DNA from: CAG-877 sp045627525
Lineage (GTDB): Bacteria; Bacillota_I; Bacilli_A; RF39; UBA660
DNA length: 64,000 nt
Assembly (NCBI GenBank): GCA_045627525.1
Contig: JAZQNW010000001.1
Span: forward strand, 227,214-291,213
Direction: 5' to 3'
This document shows positions 45,263-54,092 of the stretch, piece after piece. A program made the translations under genes and the position numbers. The notes beneath the pieces are model-generated. The model searched no databases. It was not told where the DNA came from and was given only the letters and a program-made list of their open reading frames with translations. Position 1 is the first letter of the stretch. Each line of letters begins with the position of its first letter.

Positions 45263-46094
45263 CACTTTCACCACCAATAATTTTTGCAAATAAAGAATCT
45301 AACCACAACTTATAGTTAACATTATAATCCAAATCTGCTAATTTATTTTCAATAATTGAAATATAATTTAATATTTCTTCTGATTTTACATTCATAAAAT
45401 TAGAATTATAATCACCAATATCTTTTTGTTCTAAATAAGATAACATTATTTTATTAACAACTTCCAAATATCCTTTTGCTGTAACTTTATCAGGAATAAT
45501 ATTATTAATTAAATTATTATATTCTTTAAATAATCCATTTTTAGATATAATACATTTTATTAAATAATCTATACTATGATCAAATATGAATTCAGAATTG
45601 TTACTTTCTAAAGACAAAACCTGACATCTAGACAAAATAGTTTCCAATATATTATACCTATTTTTTGTAATTAACAATGCAACCACATTATCATAAGGTT
45701 CTTCTAAAAATTTTAAAATTGTATTTGCCGCTGAAACATTTAATTTTTCTGCTTCTTCTATAACATATATTCTAATTCCATTTATCAAAGATTTATTACT
45801 ATAATCTTTTTGTAAATTAGCTAATTGATATTTTTTTATTTCTTTACCATCAGGCCTAATATAAGTTATATCCGGATAATTATTATCATCTATTAAATTA
45901 CAAATATTACATTTCCCACAATCAATAGACTCAAATTTTTTATTTTTTTCATTACATAAAATTAATTTAATAAATTTATTAATATATTCCTTATCAATTT
46001 CATAATCATCTGTTTCAATAATATAAGCGTGAGAAATCTTATTAAAAGAAACTAAATTATTAACAATTGAAATAAATTGCAAATTTCTATTCAT
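45255..46094 (-). CDS. holB: DNA polymerase III subunit delta'
   Basis: Clamp-loader subunit of 279 residues. A zinc cluster (CGKCNIC near 60-66) and the ISHAYIIE start are visible. The usual Walker A is degenerate, as expected for delta' proteins that do not hydrolyse ATP. The arginine-finger SRCQ motif and the AANTILKFLEEP helix are present. It acts with DnaX (47237-48913) to load the DnaN clamp. The downstream ricT start overlaps its end. Confidence 0.92.
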   Translation of the reverse strand: MNRNLQFISIVNNLVSFNKISHAYIIETDDYEIDKEYINKFIKLILCNEKNKKFESIDCGKCNICNLIDDNNYPDITYIRPDGKEIKKYQLANLQKDYSNKSLINGIRIYVIEEAEKLNVSAANTILKFLEEPYDNVVALLITKNRYNILETILSRCQVLSLESNNSEFIFDHSIDYLIKCIISKNGLFKEYNNLINNIIPDKVTAKGYLEVVNKIMLSYLEQKDIGDYNSNFMNVKSEEILNYISIIENKLADLDYNVNYKLWLDSLFAKIIGGESDD

Positions 46095-46104
46095 ACCTTA
46101 TCCC

Positions 46105-46290
46105 TCACAAAACTAAAATTTTAAATAATACTAACGATAATAGAGCTGGACCTCCTAAAAAAGATACAAAAAGCAGTGTAAATATATTAATAGGTATAAC
46201 CATATTAAAATTAACAGCTATTAAATTATAACCATACAATATAAATGCTCCTAAAATAATATTTTTGCATAGACGAAATAATAATTTCAA
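46105..46290 (-). CDS. bofA: BofA-like inhibitor of pro-sigma-K processing
   Basis: A 61-residue membrane protein with two hydrophobic segments (about 8-29 and 33-60). The C-terminal part, PINIFTLLFVSFLGGPALLSL, matches the BofA pattern of a Pro-Ile-Asn followed by a Gly-x-Pro-Gly/Ala-Leu stretch, and it lies between recR and holB near the Bacillus bofA position. In Bacillus BofA holds the SpoIVFB protease inactive until the forespore signals. Short, so the call leans on synteny too. Confidence 0.78.
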   Translation of the reverse strand: MKLLFRLCKNIILGAFILYGYNLIAVNFNMVIPINIFTLLFVSFLGGPALLSLVLFKILVL

Positions 46291-46328
46291 TATATCACCT
46301 CAATAGATGTTATGAAAAAATTAAATTA

Positions 46329-46925
46329 TTATTCTATCTCTTTACGATCTTTTAAAGCTCGTTCTAACGTTAAACTATCAACATACTCCATATCAGCTCC
46401 AATTGGAACACCACTAGCAAGGCGTGTAATAACAACATTCATACCTGATAATATTCTTTTGATGTATAAAGCAGTAGTTTCACCCTCAATACTAGGTTTC
46501 AATGCAAAAATTATTTCATGATATTTATCATTTTCAACACGATTCAATAACTGATCTATTCCAACATCTTCAGGATTAATACCATCCAATGGGGAAATAA
46601 GACCATTTAAAACATGATAATAACCATTGAAAATTCCTAAACGTTCAAATAAGAAAACACTCTTAGAATCTTCAACAACACATAAACTATTTTTATTTCT
46701 AGTTTTATCATCACATATAGGGCAAACATCATTATCAGTCAAAACATTGCATACAGGACAATGATGAATTTTTCTTTTAACTTCATTTAAACTATCGGAA
46801 AAAAGCTTAACTTGTTCATCTTCCAACTCTAAAACAGCAAACGCCATACGTTCAGCTGTTTTTTCACCTATTCCTGGCAGAAATTTAAAAGATTCTATTA
46901 AATTTTTTATACTTTCAGGATACAT
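46329..46925 (-). CDS. recR: Recombination protein RecR
   Basis: RecFOR pathway protein of 198 residues. A helix-hairpin-helix (FKFLPGIGEKTAERMAF), a C4 zinc finger (CPVCNVLTDNDVCPIC) and a Toprim domain (LCVVEDSKSVFLFE) appear in order, with the C-terminal TRLASGVPIGADMEYVD block. It forms the conserved dnaX-ebfC-recR unit and works with RecF at 54093-55205. Confidence 0.98.
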   Translation of the reverse strand: MYPESIKNLIESFKFLPGIGEKTAERMAFAVLELEDEQVKLFSDSLNEVKRKIHHCPVCNVLTDNDVCPICDDKTRNKNSLCVVEDSKSVFLFERLGIFNGYYHVLNGLISPLDGINPEDVGIDQLLNRVENDKYHEIIFALKPSIEGETTALYIKRILSGMNVVITRLASGVPIGADMEYVDSLTLERALKDRKEIE

Positions 46926-46927
46926 AC

Positions 46928-47224
46928 TTAAAACAATCCTGGAATACTAGAAAATTTTTCCATTTTCTTTTCTGTTTCTTCATCAATTTTTTTCATTGCA
47001 TTATTAATAGCAACTAACATCATATCTTCTAACATATCCAAATCAGCTAAATCAAAATTTTCTTTATCTAAAATTTCAATACTTTTAACTTCCTTAGAAC
47101 CATAAATACTAACTTTAACTAAAGAACTTTCTCCTTCAAATACTTTTGTATCAATTTCATTTTTAACTTTAAGCATATCTTTTTGCAAAGCTTGTGCTTG
47201 CTTCATCATAGCTTGAATATTCAT
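46928..47224 (-). CDS. ebfC: YbaB/EbfC family nucleoid-associated protein
   Basis: A 98-residue dimeric DNA-binding protein. The MMKQAQALQKDMLKVKNEID helix and the central beta strands with the family SxxLVKVSIYGSKEVKSIEI pattern fit YbaB. AAGGAGG precedes ATG 47224. It sits between dnaX and recR as in most bacteria. Role in nucleoid organisation or replication restart is not settled. Confidence 0.96.
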   Translation of the reverse strand: MNIQAMMKQAQALQKDMLKVKNEIDTKVFEGESSLVKVSIYGSKEVKSIEILDKENFDLADLDMLEDMMLVAINNAMKKIDEETEKKMEKFSSIPGLF

Positions 47225-47236
47225 AATAAATCCTCC

Positions 47237-48913
47237 TTAATCAATTTCAACAATATCACCAAAAAGTTCTATTGCACTATTAGATATTATATCATCATTT
47301 TTTTTAACTTCCAATAATTCTTCCAAAGGCTCATCCTTAACTGAAAAATTACCACCATTTTTTATACATAAAATATAATCATTCTTGATTTTATTCCATT
47401 CATTATCAGTAATAAAAACTAAATTTTTATTTGAATTAGTAAGCTTGTTATAAATATAAGTAATAAATTTAATATTTAACAAACTCTGCTTAACGGTAGA
47501 ATCATACTCATAACTTAAGATAACATTGTCTGGGCTAACAGCTCTAATACTAGCATCTAGCAATCCACAAGCAATATACCCTATTTCAGAATCAAAAGTA
47601 TAATCATTAAAAATTTCAAACATTTTTTGTTCATATTTTAATAAATTTTTATCCGCAGACGCTAAAGTATTATTAATTCTAACTTTCATTATTTCATCTA
47701 TATTAACTACAGTTGGATAATCAGAATTATAGCTTTCAAAATCATTTTTTTGAGTAATATCAATGTCTGCAGCAGGTTCAACTGACACATTGTCAGTTGG
47801 TATATTTTCAGGCTGATCAACAATTAATTTTGACTTTTCTTGAGTATTTATTTCCCGGGAAATATTTTGACTATCACTTATATTAGCATTAATAAATTTC
47901 AAAAAGAGCATTTCGATATAGATTTTAGCATCACTACTCTTTTTAATTTCAAATAACTTATCATTTAACAAATTAATAAATTTTTGAACAACATTAATAT
48001 CATATGTATATTTAATATTATTAATATAGTAATCAACAACTATATCACGTAGATAATACATTAATTGTGAAGTTACTTGAATAATATTTTTTCCACAGTT
48101 ATTTAATTGATCAATAGTAGATAACAAATTTGATATATTTCCCTCAAAAATATCTAAACATAATTTTTGAAGCATTGATGAATCAACCATTCCATTAAGA
48201 TCATAAAAATCACTTAATTTAATATTTTCATTTTTATATGAATGAAGTTTATCCAATAATCCTAAAGCATCGCGCAATCCACCAGCAGACGCTTTAGCAA
48301 TTTCAACTAAAACTTCATCATCTATAGTTATTTTTTCCTGATTACATACATACTTTAAACGTTCGACTATTGAATTATCAGAAATGCGTTTAAAAGAGAA
48401 AGATTGACATCTAGATATAATTGTCTCAGGAACTTTTTGTGGATCAGTAGTTGCTAAAATAAAAATTGCATGTTCAGGTGGTTCTTCTAAAGTTTTTAAT
48501 AAAGCATTAAAAGCACCAATAGACAACATATGAACTTCATCAATTATATATACTTTATATTTTAGTTCAGCTGGAACTAGTGATATTTTATTTCTTAATT
48601 CACGAATTTCATCTACACCATTATTAGACGCTGCATCAATTTCAATTATATCAACACACTCTTTTTCAATTGAAACTAAGCAATTAGCACATTTTCCGCA
48701 ACATGAACCATCGACAGGATTCAAGCAATTAACTGACCTAGCAAAAATTTTTGAAACTGTTGTTTTTCCTGTACCACGTGATCCAAAAAACATATAAGCA
48801 TGTGAAAAAGAATGATTAAGTATAGAATTTTTTAATGTCATTATAATATTATCTTGTCCAACTACACTTTCAAAATCAACAGGACGATATTTTCTATATA
48901 AAGCACAATACAT
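47237..48913 (-). CDS. dnaX: DNA polymerase III subunits gamma/tau
   Basis: Clamp-loader ATPase of 558 residues. N-terminal AAA+ module with Walker A GSRGTGKT (about 44-51), a four-Cys zinc site ending CGKCANC, DEVHMLS Walker B and SRCQSF sensor/arginine-finger motif. Domain III and a divergent tau-like C-terminus follow. A perfect Noc-type palindrome (47850-47863) is embedded in codons 351-355, using a CGG Arg codon that looks rare in this AT-rich sequence. First gene of dnaX-ebfC-recR. Confidence 0.97.
   Translation of the reverse strand: MYCALYRKYRPVDFESVVGQDNIIMTLKNSILNHSFSHAYMFFGSRGTGKTTVSKIFARSVNCLNPVDGSCCGKCANCLVSIEKECVDIIEIDAASNNGVDEIRELRNKISLVPAELKYKVYIIDEVHMLSIGAFNALLKTLEEPPEHAIFILATTDPQKVPETIISRCQSFSFKRISDNSIVERLKYVCNQEKITIDDEVLVEIAKASAGGLRDALGLLDKLHSYKNENIKLSDFYDLNGMVDSSMLQKLCLDIFEGNISNLLSTIDQLNNCGKNIIQVTSQLMYYLRDIVVDYYINNIKYTYDINVVQKFINLLNDKLFEIKKSSDAKIYIEMLFLKFINANISDSQNISREINTQEKSKLIVDQPENIPTDNVSVEPAADIDITQKNDFESYNSDYPTVVNIDEIMKVRINNTLASADKNLLKYEQKMFEIFNDYTFDSEIGYIACGLLDASIRAVSPDNVILSYEYDSTVKQSLLNIKFITYIYNKLTNSNKNLVFITDNEWNKIKNDYILCIKNGGNFSVKDEPLEELLEVKKNDDIISNSAIELFGDIVEID
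47850..47863. other. Noc-binding-site palindrome within dnaX
   Basis: Perfect ATTTCCCGGGAAAT, identical to the known Noc binding consensus of Bacillus. CCCGGG is seen only here and at 49650-49663. Confidence 0.8.
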
Positions 48914-48942
48914 AAAGTCACCTCTAATTAAATTATAACATA

Positions 48943-49398
48943 TTATATATTCTTTTTTCTTTTTTCAGCAAAAAATTTTTTCAACACTTTTTCACTTTCT
49001 TCTGGCATTAAATCACAATAATAATTCACAGAACTATTAATATCATTATCAACAAAAATTTGTCTAACTATATTTGTATTATTTTCATCAGCATTTTTCA
49101 AAGCACAATATACATTTTTTATACGTGATTGTTTTATTGCACTGGCACACATGGGACAAGGTTCTAAAGAAATATAAATATCACAATCATCTAATCTCCA
49201 ATTTTCAAGTTTTTTCGTAGCCTCTCTAATAGCAATCATTTCAGCATGTTCTAAACTACATTTATTTTTTTCTTTTTGATTATGTGCTAGCGATATTATT
49301 TCATCATTTTTAACGATTACTGCTCCGATAGGGACTTCATTTTCATCGTATGCCTTTTTTCCTTCTTCTATTGCCAATTTTAAATATTTAATATTCAT
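48943..49398 (-). CDS. tadA: tRNA-specific adenosine deaminase TadA
   Basis: Makes inosine at the wobble position of tRNA-Arg(ACG), 151 residues. Zinc and catalytic motifs: HAE (51-53) and PCPMC (80-84), each in the expected context. It lies just before the SRP RNA gene, as in Bacillus (tadA-scr-dnaX neighbourhood). Confidence 0.96.
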   Translation of the reverse strand: MNIKYLKLAIEEGKKAYDENEVPIGAVIVKNDEIISLAHNQKEKNKCSLEHAEMIAIREATKKLENWRLDDCDIYISLEPCPMCASAIKQSRIKNVYCALKNADENNTNIVRQIFVDNDINSSVNYYCDLMPEESEKVLKKFFAEKRKKNI

Positions 49399-49410
49399 AT
49401 TTCACCTCAA

Positions 49411-49487
49411 AAAAAAGTGCACATGGATGTTGGTGATTAAGGCTGCTATCTCCCGATCCTGACCTGTTTCTCACACATCCATTGCAC
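49411..49487 (-). ncRNA. ffs: Small signal recognition particle RNA (4.5S-like)
   Basis: The minus-strand RNA folds into a long hairpin closed by GTGCA(A/C)TGGATGT-type ends. Its tip carries the SRP signature CAGGTCAGGATCGGGAGATA followed by GCAGCC (helix 8, Ffh-binding). It is followed by T6 (49411-49416) and preceded by a promoter placing +1 at about 49487. At roughly 75 nt it is the short form without the Alu domain found in Bacillus scRNA. Confidence 0.93.
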
Positions 49488-49493
49488 AAACAT

Positions 49494-49522
49494 ATTCTAT
49501 TATAATATTATTTTTTTGTAAA
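49494..49522 (-). promoter_or_regulatory. Sigma-A promoter of ffs
   Basis: TTTACA (49517-49522), 17-bp spacer, TAGAAT (49494-49499), 7 nt before the inferred RNA 5' end. Confidence 0.7.
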
Positions 49523-49532
49523 TATTTTTTTA

Positions 49533-49548
49533 TGTTTCACGTGAAACA
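49533..49548. other. parS site 1 (ParB/Spo0J binding)
   Basis: TGTTTCACGTGAAACA, a perfect 16-bp palindrome identical to the canonical Firmicutes parS. About 9 kb from oriC, the usual origin-proximal location. Confidence 0.96.
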
Positions 49549-49568
49549 TATTGATTTTTTTATTTCAA

Positions 49569-49584
49569 TGTTTCACGTGAAACA
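49569..49584. other. parS site 2 (ParB/Spo0J binding)
   Basis: A second perfect TGTTTCACGTGAAACA, 36 bp centre to centre from the first. Two such copies cannot be chance. Confidence 0.96.
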
Positions 49585-49647
49585 TTTTTTTATATATTGC
49601 ATTTACTTTTTCTGTTGCTATTTATACATAAAAAATTATTTCCCAAA

Positions 49648-49665
49648 TTATTTCCCGGGAAATAA
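49648..49665. other. Noc-binding-site palindrome between gyrA and the parS pair
   Basis: TTATTTCCCGGGAAATAA contains the exact Noc consensus ATTTCCCGGGAAAT (49650-49663), with a half-site TTATTTCCC just to the left (about 49637-49644). Noc is the ParB paralogue that blocks division over the nucleoid in Bacillus. Confidence 0.82.
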
Positions 49666-49670
49666 TCAAT

Positions 49671-49698
49671 AAAAAAGTAGATATTTATATATCCACTT
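49671..49698 (-). terminator. Intrinsic terminator of gyrA
   Basis: A ten-pair stem with one G-U wobble (49675-49698), 4-nt loop, T6 on the minus strand, three nt after the gyrA stop. Confidence 0.8.
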
Positions 49699-49701
49699 TC
49701 A

Positions 49702-52143
49702 TTATTCTTCTACTTTTTCTTCAGAATCATCTATTTTATCAACAATAGCAACTGTTGAGACTTTTTGATTATCTTTTAAATTAATTAGTCTAACACCTTG
49801 TGTAGCTCTTCTTAATGTAGAAATTTGTTCCAATGGTAATTTTATAATAATACCACTATCAGTAATAATCATAACATCATAATTATCACCATTTACACAC
49901 TTTAATGAAACCATATTTCCATTTTTTTCTGTTAAATTTAATGCTCTAACACCTTTGCTTCCACGATGTGTTAAACGATACTCTTCTATAGAAGTCTTTT
50001 TACCATAACCATTATCAGTAACAATTAGAACATTTTGATCACCTTCAACAATAGAAGCGCCAACAACTATAGCATCATCTAATTCAATTCCTTTAACTCC
50101 AGAACTACTACGTCCCATAGATCTAACTTCATTTTCATTAAATCTAGCCATACGGCCATTACTTGCTCCGATAACGATTTCATTATTTCCACATGTCTTT
50201 CCAACACTTATCAATTCATCATTTTCTTTTAGAACTATTGCTATTTTTCCACTTTTTCTTATATTATCAAATTCTGATAATTCTGTTCTTTTAATAAGTC
50301 CGTTTTTCGTTACAAAAGCTAAATATTTTACTTTTTCTTTTTCTTCAGCAGAAATTTCCACAATCGAACTAATGTTCTCATTTTTTTCTAATTGTAATAA
50401 ATTAATTATTGGTAAACCTTTAGATTGCCTTGAATATTCAGGAATTTCATAACCTTTCATTCTATATACCCTACCAAAATTAGTAAAGAATAAAATATAA
50501 TCATGGCTCTTCATAGAAACCAAATGTTCAACAAAATCTTCCTCATTAGTTGACATTCCTTTAACACCAACACCACCACGATTTTGTGTTCTATATGTAT
50601 CAGCTTTTAATCTCTTTATATAACCACTATTAGTTAATGTAACTATTACATCATCATTTGGTATTAGTGATTCATCTTCAATATATTCTATTGCTGTCAT
50701 ATCTATATTTGTACGACGTTCATCACCATATTTATCCTTTATTTCTAATAATTCATTTTTGATAACCTCTAACACCTTCTGATCACTAGCTAAAATTGCT
50801 CGTAATTCCTCAATTGTTTTTAATAGATCATTTAATTCATTTTCTATTTTATCTCGCTCTAAGCCCGTTAAACGACGTAATTTCATTTCTAAAATTGCAT
50901 TTGCTTGAATTTCAGTTAATTTGAAATTATTCATTAAACCTGTTCTAGCTTCTTCATCAGATTTTGCTGCTCGTATTAGTTTAATAACAGCTTCTATATT
51001 ATCTAAAGCTATTTTTAATCCCTCTAATACATGAACTCTCTTCTCAGCAACATCTAAATCATATTTAGTTCTACGTATAATAATTTCCTTTTGAAAATCA
51101 ATATATTTTACTATAATATCACGTAATCCCAAAGTTTTAGGAACACCTTGATCAAGCATTAAGAAAATTATTCCATAAGTAGTTTGAAAAGCAGTATGCT
51201 TATATAGTTTATTTAAAACAACTTGAGCATTTGCATCTTTCTTCAAGGTAATAGTAATTTTAATACCCTCTTTTAAATCTGAGTGATAATCTGCAATTCC
51301 CTCAATAGTTTTATTATGAACAAGCTCTGCCACCTTATTTTTTAATTCTAAAGTATTAATTCCATAAGGTACTTCATCAATAATTATATATTGTTTTCCA
51401 TTTTTTTCCTCTATTGTTGCTTTACTTCTAACAGTAATTATTCCTCTACCTGTTTCATACGCTTTTCTAATACCAGCATTACCCAAAATAGTAGCACCTG
51501 TAGGAAAATCTGGACCTTTAATATATTGCATCAATCCATCTAAATCTATATCAGGATTATCAATATAAGCAACACAGCCATCAATAACTTCTTTTAAATT
51601 ATGTGGTGGAATATTTGTAGCCATACCAACAGCAATACCAGTTGTACCGTTTACTAAAATATTAGGAAAACGAGATGGTAAAATTTCTGGTTCTCTTTCA
51701 CTCTCATCAAAGTTAGGAGTAAAATCAACAGTATTTTTATTTATATTTCTAAGTAATTCTAATGAAATTTTTGAAAGCCTTGATTCAGTATAACGCATTG
51801 CTGCTGCTCCATAACCTTCAATATTACCAAAATTACCATGACCATCGACTAACATATATCTATATGAAAAGTCTTGAGCCATTCTTACCATTGCCTCATA
51901 TATAGAGCTATCACCATGTGGATGATATTTACCCATAACATCCCCTACTATTCTTGCACTCTTTTTATGAGGTTTATCAGGTGTATATCCTGATTCATAC
52001 ATCGAATATAAAATTCTACGATGAACAGGTTTTAATCCGTCCCTTAAATCAGGAAGAGCACGAGCAACAATAACACTCATTGAATACTCTAAAAATGAAT
52101 CTTCTACTTCTTTTACTATATTATTTTTTTCTAATCTATCCAT
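49702..52143 (-). CDS. gyrA: DNA gyrase subunit A
   Basis: DNA breakage-reunion subunit of gyrase, 813 residues from ATG 52143 (GGGGGTG upstream). The quinolone region reads HPHGDSSIYEAMVRMAQDF, the ordinary Gram-positive sensitive form, and the active-site tyrosine lies in AAMRYTESR (about Y118). Six C-terminal beta-pinwheel blades include the gyrase-box segment RGGVGVKGM; the acidic tail is short. Cotranscribed with gyrB, 12 nt upstream. Confidence 0.98.
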   Translation of the reverse strand: MDRLEKNNIVKEVEDSFLEYSMSVIVARALPDLRDGLKPVHRRILYSMYESGYTPDKPHKKSARIVGDVMGKYHPHGDSSIYEAMVRMAQDFSYRYMLVDGHGNFGNIEGYGAAAMRYTESRLSKISLELLRNINKNTVDFTPNFDESEREPEILPSRFPNILVNGTTGIAVGMATNIPPHNLKEVIDGCVAYIDNPDIDLDGLMQYIKGPDFPTGATILGNAGIRKAYETGRGIITVRSKATIEEKNGKQYIIIDEVPYGINTLELKNKVAELVHNKTIEGIADYHSDLKEGIKITITLKKDANAQVVLNKLYKHTAFQTTYGIIFLMLDQGVPKTLGLRDIIVKYIDFQKEIIIRRTKYDLDVAEKRVHVLEGLKIALDNIEAVIKLIRAAKSDEEARTGLMNNFKLTEIQANAILEMKLRRLTGLERDKIENELNDLLKTIEELRAILASDQKVLEVIKNELLEIKDKYGDERRTNIDMTAIEYIEDESLIPNDDVIVTLTNSGYIKRLKADTYRTQNRGGVGVKGMSTNEEDFVEHLVSMKSHDYILFFTNFGRVYRMKGYEIPEYSRQSKGLPIINLLQLEKNENISSIVEISAEEKEKVKYLAFVTKNGLIKRTELSEFDNIRKSGKIAIVLKENDELISVGKTCGNNEIVIGASNGRMARFNENEVRSMGRSSSGVKGIELDDAIVVGASIVEGDQNVLIVTDNGYGKKTSIEEYRLTHRGSKGVRALNLTEKNGNMVSLKCVNGDNYDVMIITDSGIIIKLPLEQISTLRRATQGVRLINLKDNQKVSTVAIVDKIDDSEEKVEE

Positions 52144-52155
52144 TTTCCACACCCC

Positions 52156-54084
52156 CTAAACATCTAAATTAGAAACATATGTAGCATTCTGTTCTATAAA
52201 TTCACGACGAGGACCTACTTCCTCACCCATTAATTTTGAAAAAACTTCATCTGCTGCAATTGTATCTTCTACAGTTATTTGTCTTAATATACGTTTATTT
52301 ATATCCATTGTTGTTTCATTTAATTCTTCTGCATCCATCTCGCCTAATCCTTTCATACGCATAATATCATATTTAGTATTTGGAGATAATGTTGCTAAAT
52401 ACTCATCACGTTCTTGTTCATTTAAAACATATTTTATTGTTTTTCCATGTTTTATAACAAATAATGGAGGTTGTGCAGCATAAACATGTCCAGCTTCAAC
52501 AATAGGTCTAAAAAATCTATAAAATAGTGTTAAAAGCAATACTCTGATATGACTACCATCAACATCAGCATCAGTCATTATAATAATTTTATGATAACGT
52601 AGTTTTGATAAATCAAATTCATCACCAATTCCAGTACCAAACGCTGTAATTATTGTTCTAATTTCTTCATTTGATAAAGCTCTATCCAATCTAGCTTTTT
52701 CCACATTCAAAATTTTACCTCTTAAAGGCAAAATAGCTTGAGTCATACTATCTCTACCTTTAATAGCAGATCCACCAGCAGAATCACCTTCGACTAAGAA
52801 TATTTCACTAACACTTGCATCCTTACTCTTACAATCAGAAAGTTTTCCATAAAAATTAGTTATATCTAGATCACCTTTTCTTCTTGTTAATTCACGTGCT
52901 TTTTTAGCAGCAACTCTCGCCCTACTAGCGGTAAGTGATTTATCAAGAATTATTTTAGCTTGATCAGGATTTTCCATTAAAAATCTTTCTAATGCTTCAG
53001 CAAAAATTCGATCTGCTATCTTACTAACTTCACTATTACCAAGCTTAGTTTTTGTTTGACCTTCAAATTGAGGATTTGGATGTTTAATAGATACTATCAT
53101 TGTAATACCTTCACGAACATCGTCACCTGTCAATGGATCATCATTTTGCTTTAATATACCGTTATTTGTTGCATATTTATTTAAAACTCTTGTTAATGCA
53201 CGTCTTACACCATCTTCATGTGTTCCACCTTCTGGTGTAGTTATATTATTAACAAATGAATAAATACTTGAATTATATGTTTCATTATATTGAAATGCAA
53301 CTTCTACTTTAATATCATTATCTTCACCAGAAACATTTACAATAGTCTCATGAATTGGATTCTTATTTTTATTAATCATAGCAACATATTCAATAATACC
53401 ACCTTCATAATAAAATGAATCCTTTTTATCAGCTTCACGATCATCATATAATGATATTCTTAAACCTTTATTTAAAAAAGCTAATTCTCTAAGTCTTTTC
53501 ATTAAAATATCATAATCATATATAGTTGTTTCTGTAAATATTTCATCATCTGGTAAAAAATGAACTGTTGTACCAGTACGATCTTCATCACACTTATCTA
53601 TTATTTTTAAAGTATCATCTGGATGACCGCCATGACTATATCTCTGATAATAAACATTTCCATTTTTATATACTTTAACTTCTAACCAATCACTTAAAGC
53701 ATTTACAACAGAAGCACCAACTCCATGAAGTCCGCCAGATACTTTATATCCTCCGCCTCCAAATTTACCACCTGCATGTAATACAGTATATACAGTTTCC
53801 ACAGTACTTTTACCTGTTTTAGGATGAACATCAACAGGAATTCCACGACCATCATCTTTTACAGTAATACTATTGTCTTTGCCAATAATTACTTCAATAT
53901 GTGTACAATATCCAGCAAGAGCCTCATCTATAGCATTATCTACTATTTCCCAAACTAAATGATGTAATCCTCTAGAACTTGTACTACCAATATACATACC
54001 AGGTCTTTTTCTAACAGCCTCTAATCCTTCTAATACTTGTATTGACGAAGAATCATATGTATTTTCTACTTTTGTATCATTCAT
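52156..54084 (-). CDS. gyrB: DNA gyrase subunit B
   Basis: ATPase subunit of gyrase, 642 residues, normal length. GHKL ATP-binding motifs (EIVDNAIDEALAGY, VKDDGRGIPVD, GGLHGVGASVVNALS), the Toprim motifs EGDSAGGSAIKGRD and DADVDGSHIR and the C-terminal RMKGLGEMDAEEL block are intact. Part of recF-gyrB-gyrA; the small remB gene usual between recF and gyrB in Bacillus is absent. Confidence 0.99.
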   Translation of the reverse strand: MNDTKVENTYDSSSIQVLEGLEAVRKRPGMYIGSTSSRGLHHLVWEIVDNAIDEALAGYCTHIEVIIGKDNSITVKDDGRGIPVDVHPKTGKSTVETVYTVLHAGGKFGGGGYKVSGGLHGVGASVVNALSDWLEVKVYKNGNVYYQRYSHGGHPDDTLKIIDKCDEDRTGTTVHFLPDDEIFTETTIYDYDILMKRLRELAFLNKGLRISLYDDREADKKDSFYYEGGIIEYVAMINKNKNPIHETIVNVSGEDNDIKVEVAFQYNETYNSSIYSFVNNITTPEGGTHEDGVRRALTRVLNKYATNNGILKQNDDPLTGDDVREGITMIVSIKHPNPQFEGQTKTKLGNSEVSKIADRIFAEALERFLMENPDQAKIILDKSLTASRARVAAKKARELTRRKGDLDITNFYGKLSDCKSKDASVSEIFLVEGDSAGGSAIKGRDSMTQAILPLRGKILNVEKARLDRALSNEEIRTIITAFGTGIGDEFDLSKLRYHKIIIMTDADVDGSHIRVLLLTLFYRFFRPIVEAGHVYAAQPPLFVIKHGKTIKYVLNEQERDEYLATLSPNTKYDIMRMKGLGEMDAEELNETTMDINKRILRQITVEDTIAADEVFSKLMGEEVGPRREFIEQNATYVSNLDV

Positions 54085-54092
54085 TTTCTTCC

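Noticed and set aside
47745..47751. A7 run in dnaX that could act as a frameshift site to make gamma
   Set aside because: A runs of this length are common in this sequence and I see no stimulating hairpin or suitable nearby stop arrangement.
48771..48784. CACGTG core inside dnaX resembling a third parS
   Set aside because: The flanks (GTAC and ATCC) do not match the 16-bp parS; only the 6-bp core is shared.
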